This document shows positions 9,062 through 17,500 of a stretch of 64,000 nt of DNA, in pieces; the first letter of the stretch is position 1; each line of letters starts with the position of its first letter. Under the pieces are notes generated by a model. That model was not told the origin of the DNA. It did not search any database and worked only from the letters and a program-made list of their open reading frames with translations. The stretch is from an uncultured Lewinella sp. (lineage in GTDB: Bacteria; Bacteroidota; Bacteroidia; Chitinophagales; Saprospiraceae), in the NCBI GenBank assembly GCA_913057725.1, contig CAJXOS010000003.1:43405-107404 (forward strand), in the 5' to 3' direction. Position numbers and translations under genes: made by a program.

Positions 9062-9979
9062 GTGGCAAATATTCTGGAAATAAAAGAGGTGAGTAAACGC
9101 TACGGTAGTAAAGTGGCCGTTGATGCAGTCTCGCTTGAAATTCCACAAGGGCGCATTTTTGGTCTCTTAGGACCGAATGGGGCTGGTAAGACTTCTCTCA
9201 TACGGATGATTACCACAATAACTCGTCCAGATGAAGGGACCATTTTATTGAATGGCGAACCTTTGCATGCTAATCATCCTCGCCAAATTGGGTATCTACC
9301 AGAAGAACGAGGCCTCTACAAGAAAATGAAGGTAGGTGAGCATCTTATTTACTTAGGCCAGCTGAAAGGCCTTAGTAAGAAAGGTGCAGAAGACGCAGCT
9401 CGTCACTGGTTGGAAAAGCTAGACCTGATGGATCGTTGGGATCAGGCAGTGGAGACCCTGTCAAAAGGGCTACAACAGCAGGTGCAGTTTGTGGCTACTG
9501 TTATTCATGAACCTAGCCTACTCATCCTGGATGAGCCGTTCTCAGGTTTAGACCCAGTGAACACGAATCGATTGAAGGCAGAGATTAGACAACTGCACGA
9601 AGCGGGGACCAGTATTATCTTTTCTACCCACCGGATGGAACAGGTAGAAGAGATATGTGAGCACATTGCATTGATCAATGCTGGTCAGAATGTTTTAAAT
9701 GGGCGAGTGAGTGAAATCAGAGAACAGTACAAAGAGAACCACTTTCAACTCAGTTACGAAGGAGAACTGCCGAGTAACTTTACGGAAAATTTTACAGTAG
9801 TAAGTCAGCAAAATCAGGAGGTCACTATAGCAGTGCCAGAACAACTTACAGGCAATCAACTGCTCCGTACACTGCTCAATAAGGGCGTACAGATCAGGGC
9901 ATTCAATGAGGTACTGCCAAGCTTGAACGAGATATTTATTAGGATTGTCGGCGAGGCAAAACCAGTACAAACTGATTAA
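9062..9979 (+). CDS. ABC transporter ATP-binding protein (NatA-like)
   Basis: 305 residues when started at GTG 9062, which gives VANILEIKEVSKRYG, the usual start of this family. An upstream TTG at 9008 adds 18 residues and overlaps the divergent kinase start. Walker A GPNGAGKT (residues ~37-44), the signature LSKGLQQQ and Walker B LLILDEP are present, and the C-terminal ~80 residues look like the DUF4162 extension of NatA/YhaQ-type ATPases. With the permease that starts 5 bp downstream it forms an ABC-2 type exporter. Related systems export sodium, drugs or peptides; the substrate here is unknown. Confidence 0.9.
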   Translation: MANILEIKEVSKRYGSKVAVDAVSLEIPQGRIFGLLGPNGAGKTSLIRMITTITRPDEGTILLNGEPLHANHPRQIGYLPEERGLYKKMKVGEHLIYLGQLKGLSKKGAEDAARHWLEKLDLMDRWDQAVETLSKGLQQQVQFVATVIHEPSLLILDEPFSGLDPVNTNRLKAEIRQLHEAGTSIIFSTHRMEQVEEICEHIALINAGQNVLNGRVSEIREQYKENHFQLSYEGELPSNFTENFTVVSQQNQEVTIAVPEQLTGNQLLRTLLNKGVQIRAFNEVLPSLNEIFIRIVGEAKPVQTD

Positions 9980-9983
9980 GACC

Positions 9984-11294
9984 ATGCAGCAGCTACGCCT
10001 CATCATCAAACGAGAATACTGGACCCGCGTAAGAAGGCGGTCTTTTATCATCGCTACGCTGATCACGCCCTTAGCCTTTGGCTTATTTGTAGTAATTGTC
10101 AATTACATACTGCAGTATAAGAGTGATGAGGTAATCCGCATTGCAGTGGTCGATCAGGGGGAGCTTTTTTCTGGCGGAATTGCTGACGAAGAGAATATCT
10201 TCTTCAAGCAACTGGATGTGGATTTAGAGACGGTTCAGGAAAATTTCTCTGAGTTTGATTATCACGGCATACTGGTCACGCCGCCAGCTGGAAGTGTACA
10301 GCAACAGAAATATACCGCTAAGTACTACACAGATCAAAAACTGACCCTAGAGCTGGAACCCGTCTTAATAGACCGGTTAAAATTTGCTTTGCGCAAACAT
10401 AAAATTGAAGAGCTCGAGCTAGATGAAAAAACGCTCTCTGCGCTCAATAGTCAGGTTGATATTAAACCAACACCAGTAACGCCAGAGGCGGTAGTGGGTA
10501 CTTCGCTAGCCGGAAAGATTGCCGCTGTTATTGGCATGGTGATGGCTTTTCTGATGTATACCACCGTCTTTATCTACGGCATGATGGTGATGCGAAGTGT
10601 GATGGAAGAAAAGACTAACCGTATCGTGGAGGTGATGATTTCTTCTGTGCGGCCGTTTCCGCTGATGCTGGGTAAGATTATCGGTGTAGGGTTCGTAGGG
10701 TTAACACAGATAACAGCATGGGCTATCCTGGTGCCCTTGATGTTGATTGGAGTGAACCTTTTCTTCGGTTTCGAAGTAGGAGCAACTAATCTTCCAGAAG
10801 CACCACCCGAGCTTAATGGTATGAACCCAGAACTACTGGCTAATCAAATAATGACAGAGCTCGGCTCATTTAATTGGTGGTTGATACTTCCGCTATTCCT
10901 GCTGTATTTCCTTGGTGGTTATTTCATGTACGCTGCCTTGTTTGCGGCAGTAGGTTCAGCAATGAGCGATGATCTGGGAGAGAGCCAGTCACTCACTATA
11001 CCGATTACTATTCCCGTCATTTTGGCTTTTTATATTACCATCGCGGCTATTCAATCACCCAACTCTGGCTTGGCGGTGTGGGCATCGATGTTCCCATTGT
11101 TTTCGCCCATCGTAATGCCAGCGCGCTTGCCTTTTGATCCACCCTGGTGGCAGGTAGCCAGTTCGATTCTCTTGCTCGTACTCGCTTGTATGGCATTGGT
11201 TTGGTTGTCAGGGCGTATATATCGAGTGGGGATATTGCTCTATGGTAAAAAAGTGAGTCTCTTGGAAATGGGGCGATGGATCTTCAGAAAATAG
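9984..11294 (+). CDS. ABC-2 type transporter permease (NatB/YhaP-like)
   Basis: 436 residues from the ATG at 9984, five bases after the ATPase stop. An N-terminal amphipathic start (IIKREYWTRVRRRSFIIATL) precedes the first membrane helix. A large extracytoplasmic segment follows (about residues 50-170). The C-terminal half has about five more helices, including MAFLMYTTVFIYGMMVMRSV and the family motif MEEKTNRIVEVMISSVRPFPLMLGKI. This is the usual plan of the ABC-2 family in which a long loop separates TM1 and TM2. It pairs with the preceding ATPase; the substrate is unknown. Confidence 0.9.
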   Translation: MQQLRLIIKREYWTRVRRRSFIIATLITPLAFGLFVVIVNYILQYKSDEVIRIAVVDQGELFSGGIADEENIFFKQLDVDLETVQENFSEFDYHGILVTPPAGSVQQQKYTAKYYTDQKLTLELEPVLIDRLKFALRKHKIEELELDEKTLSALNSQVDIKPTPVTPEAVVGTSLAGKIAAVIGMVMAFLMYTTVFIYGMMVMRSVMEEKTNRIVEVMISSVRPFPLMLGKIIGVGFVGLTQITAWAILVPLMLIGVNLFFGFEVGATNLPEAPPELNGMNPELLANQIMTELGSFNWWLILPLFLLYFLGGYFMYAALFAAVGSAMSDDLGESQSLTIPITIPVILAFYITIAAIQSPNSGLAVWASMFPLFSPIVMPARLPFDPPWWQVASSILLLVLACMALVWLSGRIYRVGILLYGKKVSLLEMGRWIFRK

Positions 11295-11309
11295 CAAAAC
11301 CTCTATTCT

Positions 11310-11849
11310 ATGCCGCACCTTGTTGTAGCATCCCGAAACCCAGTAAAAATACAAGCCGCTCTCCAGGGGTTTGAAGAGATGTTTCCACAGCAAACTTTTA
11401 CTACTGAAGGTATAAGTGTGCCATCTGGTGTAAATGATCAGCCGATGGGCGATGAGGAAACTTATCAAGGTGCCTGGAACCGTGTGCAAGCGGTCAAAGC
11501 TCAGCAGCCCGAAGCCGATTATTGGATTGGCATTGAGGGAGGGAATATTCGGAAAGGCAAGGAAATGGAGGTAATGGCCTGGATTATTGTTCTTTCTAAT
11601 GATCGCATGGGCAAGGCGCGCACCGCGGGCTTTTATCTACCACCCAAAGTTATGGACTTGATTGATCAAGGCTATGAGCTGGGCCATGCGGATGATATTG
11701 TCTTCGGTGTGAACAACTCGAAACAAACGGGTGGTTCATCTGGTTTGCTTACTAATGGGGTCATGGACCGGTTGCGCTTTTACGTGCCTGCTGTGGTTCT
11801 GGCCTTAATCCCTTTTTTGAAACCGGATCTCTACCATGAAGCTCAATAA
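11310..11849 (+). CDS. yjjX: Inosine/xanthosine triphosphatase, YjjX family
   Basis: 179 residues, matching the family length. The start VVASRNPVKIQAALQGF, the internal GVNDQPMGDEETYQGA and IGIEGG, and the substrate-pocket region are characteristic of YjjX (NTPase_I-T, formerly DUF84). The enzyme removes non-canonical ITP/XTP from the nucleotide pool. It is the third gene of the ABC exporter operon, 15 bp after the permease, and its 3' end overlaps the DoxX gene by 14 bp, suggesting translational coupling. The link with the exporter is probably only positional. Confidence 0.88.
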   Translation: MPHLVVASRNPVKIQAALQGFEEMFPQQTFTTEGISVPSGVNDQPMGDEETYQGAWNRVQAVKAQQPEADYWIGIEGGNIRKGKEMEVMAWIIVLSNDRMGKARTAGFYLPPKVMDLIDQGYELGHADDIVFGVNNSKQTGGSSGLLTNGVMDRLRFYVPAVVLALIPFLKPDLYHEAQ

Positions 11850-12198
11850 GATTCTCTACTGGGTGGCTACTGCCATCATGTGTCTAATTTTTCTCTTTTC
11901 TGCCTGGATGTACCTGACCAAATACGATATGGTCAAAGGCTTTTATGAAGCACTAGGATTTCCATATTGGGTCATTTACCCATTAGCGGTAGCTAAAATA
12001 TTAGGCGTCGTTGCAATTATCAGCCGTATGTCGAACTTGCTCAAAGAATGGGCCTATGCAGGGTTTTTCTTTGATGCACTCCTGGCTACTGCTGCGCATT
12101 ATTATGCCGGACACGGTATTGTTGGTTTGTCCTTGTTGGCGCTTGTGGTGATAGTCCTTTCGCGCTTTTTTGAAGACAGAGCATTCGCTGAAAGTTGA
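11836..12198 (+). CDS. DoxX-like membrane protein
   Basis: 120 residues with four hydrophobic helices (about 8-25, 45-62, 70-90, 95-112) and the DoxX-like pattern KYDMVKGFYEALGFPYW ... PLAVAKILGVVAI. DoxX-like proteins are small inner-membrane proteins of mostly unknown role, some linked to thiol or redox stress. It starts inside the end of yjjX (14-bp overlap) and is the last gene of the operon. No clear intrinsic terminator follows. Confidence 0.85.
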   Translation: MKLNKILYWVATAIMCLIFLFSAWMYLTKYDMVKGFYEALGFPYWVIYPLAVAKILGVVAIISRMSNLLKEWAYAGFFFDALLATAAHYYAGHGIVGLSLLALVVIVLSRFFEDRAFAES

Positions 12199-12246
12199 GG
12201 CGATAAGGCTGTGGTCAACAATTCTCAGGCTACCCCGTTCTTTATT

Positions 12247-12260
12247 CGTATCATGATACG
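12247..12260. promoter_or_regulatory. 14-bp perfect palindrome, possible operator
   Basis: CGTATCATGATACG is a perfect palindrome located 62 bp upstream of the permease-Usp gene in the only gap before it. A symmetric site here could bind a dimeric regulator; no regulator gene is adjacent. Confidence 0.35.
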
Positions 12261-12321
12261 ATAAACAATCCTTTTACCAGCTCACCGTCGTGCCTTCTTG
12301 TGCTGACACCACCATATTTGT

Positions 12322-14529
12322 ATGAAGAAACTTGAACGTCGTCTTTCCCTCTCTTATGTCGTTGCGATCGGTATTGGCGGGATGCTTGGTAGCGGTATTT
12401 TCGTGCTTCCAGGTATTGCTGCCGCTAAGACGGGCCCTTCTATCTGGTTGGCTTATTTATTGGCGGGTATCTGTGTTTTGCCAGCGGCTCTGTCGAAGTC
12501 GGAATTGGCTACTGCAATGCCAACATCCGGTGGTACCTATGTATATATCGAACGGGCTTTTGGTCCAATGATGGGTACCATTTCTGGTATCGGACTCTGG
12601 CTGTCTCTTCTCCTTAAAAGTTCTTTCGCCCTGGTGGGCTTTGGTGCCTATCTGGCGGTTTTGGCTCATTTGCCACTCAAGCCCGTTGCCTTGGTCAGTC
12701 TGGTGTTGATTTTGTTACTCAACATAATGGGGGTAAAAAAGGTGGGTAAAGCTCAACTCATTATCGTGACAGTGAGCCTTATTGGTTTAGCTGCTTTGAT
12801 TTTTGGAGGAGTATGGTCAGTGGAACCTGCCAATTTAGAACCGGCCTTTTTGCATGGGAATATGGGACTCTATGCAGCTACGGCTTTCGTCTTTGTTTCT
12901 TACGCTGGTGTAACAAAAGTGGCCGCTATTGCGGAAGAGATTAAAAATCCTGGGCGTAATCTGCCGATAGCTATGTTGCTGGCATTGGTCTTAGTTACTG
13001 CACTATACACCCTGATGAGTTTTGCGATGGTAGGAAATATCCCTATCGAAGAATTTAGTAAAGACTTACACCCGGTCTATACGCTTGCTGATAAGGTGAT
13101 GGGACATTGGGCTGGAATAGCAGCTGCTGTTTTAGGTGTGGTAACGCTCATTTCCATGGCGAATAGTGGTGTGCTAGCGGCTTCCCGCTTTCCGTTTGCT
13201 ATGAGTAGGGATAAGCTTGCGCCAGAACAATTAGGCAAAGTCCACCAAAAGTTTCTGACTCCTATTCTCGCCATTATCTTGACTTGTGGGATGATGGCCT
13301 TGGTCATTATTTTTCTCGAAGTAGAGAAGATTGCCAAGTTGGCGAGTTCATTCAAAGTGATGATGTTCATTTTGGTGAATCTATGTGTAATCGTACTCCG
13401 TGAGACATCGGTGGCCTGGTATCAGCCAAAGTATCGCTCACCACTTTACCCTTGGATGCAGATATTCGGTATCCTTTCGGGGTTAGGCTTGCTCTATGTA
13501 CTGGGTGCTACTGCACTCTTAGGAGCTTTAGTAATCATCATTCTAGGACTCCTAACGTTCTATCTCTACGGCAAAGCACGTGTACAGCGCAGCGGTGTAC
13601 TAAAGGTTTATGGTCATCGTCCGGCGGCTTTTCTATTATATCGTCGACGTCAAAATGCGGCTCGTGCTGCAGGCCAACACGCATTAGAAACACCCGCAGA
13701 CCAGAGTAACCTAGATGGAGCGCTGGCTGCGAATGCCCAGGCCGTAACCCCGCTTTTTGGAGCGGAGCGATCACCGGAAATGCTGGTTGAGATGTCGGCA
13801 GCATTAGCTAGGGGTAATAAGGTACAGGTAGTACACTTGCGGGAAGTTCCTGACCAGACGCGTCTGGCAGATGTGCTCGACGATGATCCGCTGGTTAATG
13901 CGCTTAATCGCCGGATTGGCGTCATGGCTGAGGAGCGAAAAGTAGATGTAGATTTTGATGCGGCAGTGACCCATGATTTGGTACAAACCGTGCAAGAGAT
14001 TAGTGAGGAGACGCATTGCCGTTGGTTGGTTGCTGGCTGGAACGGTCGACAGACCGCAAATAGCATTTTTGTGCGCAACCCTATGGGCTGGCTCGTAACA
14101 CATATCGATAGTAATTTTGCCCTATTCTTAGATAATGGTGTTCGCTATATTCGGCAGATCGTAGTGGCGATACGCCCTGGGCGGCAAAACCCAGCCTTTA
14201 TCGAAGCTTGTGATCGTATTGCCTTGTTCTATGGTGCTCAGCTAACACTCATGCGAGTAGTATCACCGAAAGCAAGTGAGGACGAGATTCGGGAAGTTGA
14301 GCAAGAATCAAAAGCATTGCTCGAATCGTGTGAAGCACCAGTTCAGTTGCGCATTGAACCTTCTACAGATCCAGTACAATCAATCTCTGAAGCTTCGGCC
14401 GAGTATGACCTCCTTATTATCGGTACACCAAGTAAGGAGAATTGGTTAGACGTACTGGTAGGTGTGAATAAAGATCGCTTTGCGAAGGACGCAGCCTGCT
14501 CAGTATTGCGGTTGACGTTTAAGGAGTAG
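12322..14529 (+). CDS. APC-superfamily amino-acid permease fused to two universal-stress-like domains
   Basis: 735 residues. Residues 1-~425 are an amino-acid permease: GIGGMLGSGIFVLPG is the unwound-TM1 substrate motif, and about twelve hydrophobic helices follow. A basic linker (YGKARVQRSGV ... LLYRRRQNAA) leads into about 280 cytosolic residues that read as two UspA-like domains (roughly 470-600 and 605-735); the second ends YDLLIIGTPSKENWLDVLVG. Fusions of this type are known among cation-chloride/amino-acid transporters, where the soluble part may sense nucleotides (inference). Substrate unknown. It is monocistronic, convergent with the SUMF1 operon, and preceded by a palindrome. Confidence 0.9.
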   Translation: MKKLERRLSLSYVVAIGIGGMLGSGIFVLPGIAAAKTGPSIWLAYLLAGICVLPAALSKSELATAMPTSGGTYVYIERAFGPMMGTISGIGLWLSLLLKSSFALVGFGAYLAVLAHLPLKPVALVSLVLILLLNIMGVKKVGKAQLIIVTVSLIGLAALIFGGVWSVEPANLEPAFLHGNMGLYAATAFVFVSYAGVTKVAAIAEEIKNPGRNLPIAMLLALVLVTALYTLMSFAMVGNIPIEEFSKDLHPVYTLADKVMGHWAGIAAAVLGVVTLISMANSGVLAASRFPFAMSRDKLAPEQLGKVHQKFLTPILAIILTCGMMALVIIFLEVEKIAKLASSFKVMMFILVNLCVIVLRETSVAWYQPKYRSPLYPWMQIFGILSGLGLLYVLGATALLGALVIIILGLLTFYLYGKARVQRSGVLKVYGHRPAAFLLYRRRQNAARAAGQHALETPADQSNLDGALAANAQAVTPLFGAERSPEMLVEMSAALARGNKVQVVHLREVPDQTRLADVLDDDPLVNALNRRIGVMAEERKVDVDFDAAVTHDLVQTVQEISEETHCRWLVAGWNGRQTANSIFVRNPMGWLVTHIDSNFALFLDNGVRYIRQIVVAIRPGRQNPAFIEACDRIALFYGAQLTLMRVVSPKASEDEIREVEQESKALLESCEAPVQLRIEPSTDPVQSISEASAEYDLLIIGTPSKENWLDVLVGVNKDRFAKDAACSVLRLTFKE

Positions 14530-14581
14530 TAGGTCACATTTGAGGAACTGCTTCCTTGACGAATTTGCCGCACTGAGAATA

Positions 14582-17500
14582 CTACCGCCCCCGAACTAAT
14601 CTAAAACCGAGATAGATTTCCGTCACGGAGGGGGCGCGGTATTGTCGGGTACTTACCCTGCAGTCATAGTCCTGCTGGATCCAGGCACCTCCACGGATGA
14701 CACGGTAGGAGCCATATTCGGGGCCAATCGGATTCCGTTGCGATTGTGCAGAGTAATCGCTATACCAATCGTAACACCATTCCCAAACGTTGCCACTCAT
14801 ATCAAAGGTGCCTGCGTTGTTAGGCCTCAACTGGCCCACAGGGTGCGTCTGATCTTTGCTGTTGCGGTCGTACCAGCCCAAGGTGTTCATATCGGTACCA
14901 CCGGCGTAGATGTGACTCTTATTGAGCATAATTCCTCCCCGGGCTGCATATTCCCATTCCGCCTCCGTAGGTAGTCGATAGCCGTTTGTCGTTCCTCCCC
15001 GGGTGCTATTTAAATCTGCAAAACCTGTTTTTAGATTTATAGTGTAGGCTGGTTGATAGCCATGCTGCTCACTTAGCCAGTTGCAGTACTCCACAGCGTC
15101 CAACCAACTCACGTTGATTACCGGACGATTACTGCGCCCCCAACCATTATCATCAGGTTTTGGACGACCGGTAGATTCACAGAAGAGATCATATTCTGCA
15201 AAGGTTACCTCGTAGATGCCCATGTAGAAATTATCAATCGAGACTTCGTGTACCGGGCGTTCATCCTCGGCATATTCTCCGGTCTCGTCTCCCATTAAAA
15301 AGCCGCCACCGCTGATGAGTTCCATGCGTGGCCGCGGAATATCTCTCAATAATCGAACGGGGTTTGATAGCACAAATGGATTTGTGCGGAGTAGATCTTT
15401 TTGTGTAGAAATTTCGCGCTCAAATCGCTTGTAGCCAGGTGCATCAATGATGAGGTCAAATACCTCAACATCCTGGTTCGTTAGCTCTCCTTCAATGTAG
15501 AAGTCTCCATACTTACCCAGTTGCCCGTTGAACTGCAAAAGCGATTGCGTCACGCGGTTTGGCTTTTGTTGAAGTGTAACAACAAAGTTCGATACAGGGC
15601 CCCGTGTAGTCGCATCGATGACCTCCCCTTCAAGCCGGAAGGCCTGTGCTCGAGTTTGCTGTGGGGGTGGACTCTGCGGTCTGCTTGAAGGTTGTTTCCA
15701 GCTGTGTGCAAATTCTTGCTCGAATGTCTGAAGGAGGTGTTCAGATGCAGGGTCAACGAGCGTTATTGTTAGCTGTTCTAATTCTCCCGGACTACGCCTT
15801 GGAGGTTCCATGCGCAAGTCTACCGATGAACGTCCAGCTGCAATCACTTGGCTCACTTCCGTTGGTTGGGTGCCGGCACCCTGAGCGCTCATAATGAGTT
15901 CTCCTCCATCCGGGTATATAGCAGGATCTACGTAGTAATTCACCGACACTGTTAGTACGCGATCACCAATGTGTACTGGAGTGATATCAACAATTCTAGA
16001 GCGTTCACGTCCAATTAATGTCTCAAGGTTAGGGCTGAAGTTGATGGACTGGAAGTAATCTAGAGAATCAAGCAAATCATAGTAATACAAACTTGAGTCT
16101 TCGGGGCTACCAGCATAATAATGAATCACGCCTCGGGTGTGCCAGATATCGAGAAGTGTACTATCTGATCGTTCTGCTGCATCGAGTAGTTCGAGGGCTT
16201 CTGGTAGTACTGCTTGCCCAAGGCTGTCACTCAGATAACCATTGAGTTCCTGCACGGCGGCATTGAGGTATAGCTTACTTAGATTAGCATTGGCCAGGGA
16301 GTAGGTAATTGCCGTACCATTGAACGATTCACCATTGCTATGGAGGAAACTAGAGGCGGTCCGTAGGGCATTTCTAAAGGCTACGCTAGCGCTTGTGTCT
16401 CCCAAAGTAGCAACTGATGCTTGTTCTACGCCCAGATTATTGTAGATAATAGCACTGTCAATAATCTCAGTTTCTTGAACGAAGAAGTAATCCCGCAATG
16501 GCGGCTCCTCATTTCCAAGGGTTTGGTTTTGCGGCTCCGAGAAAACCAACTTGTAGAGCTGGTCAGACCCACCGAGATGCCATCCTACTAGCAAGAGAAC
16601 AAGATAAGCGGCAGTGAGCCAAAGTGCACGCTTGAGGTCGGTACGGTCTTCTTCCTGAGGAGCCAGGTCTTCCTCTTCTATTTCTTCAATCCAGTTGTCT
16701 TCAAGCCATTCTCGTAAAGACTTGACCGGGGGGCTCATCTTCTGAGCCATCTTTTGAGCAGGTTGACTGGAAGCTTGATTTACAATTCGCTCTAGGTCTG
16801 CTTCTTGAGCCGGAGTTAACAATTCATGCTGTAGCATGAAGCGCATGGTCTGCTGATGGTTTTCGTCCATCGGAGCCAAGGCGAAATCTTGTACCGCTAG
16901 CGCTGACTCCAGGTCGCGATGAGCATGGGAGCCTTCACTAATTAACCGTACGGCGACCAATTCTTCTTGCACTGCCGCTCGGGCCAAGCGTTCATCGGAC
17001 GGGCTAAGGCTAGCGATCATTTCTCGTCGCAGACGTTCGTCAAATCGATCTCCCTGCAAAGTCGGGATACGAGCAAGGCGTAGAAGATTATCATAGGTGA
17101 TATCAGCACCCAGCGCTCTTCCTATGGCGATTGTCATTTCCCAACTTGGAATCGGGAAGACTGCTAGGGCCTTAAACCAACGCACCAGCATTGGATCATA
17201 AGTTTGCAAGTACTCTTCTATAAAGCGCCAACGCCGCCAATTACGATGTTCTGTATCACTATCCTGTCGCGCACTAATCTGAGCGGCCTGCCAGCGATCA
17301 TAGGCGTTACCGTCAGGTAGCAGTTCGCCGTCGTTTTCAATGTGGAGAGCGGCCCCTGCTAGCCCTGCGCTGTCGGCTGGGAAAACATTGAAAATTCGCG
17401 ACAGTAGTTTTTCACGGTAACTCCAACTGGCTGGCGGCACTGGTGTTAGAAGCAGGCGCAACTCCCATTGCCGAAGTACATTCGCGTAGGCAGATCGAAG

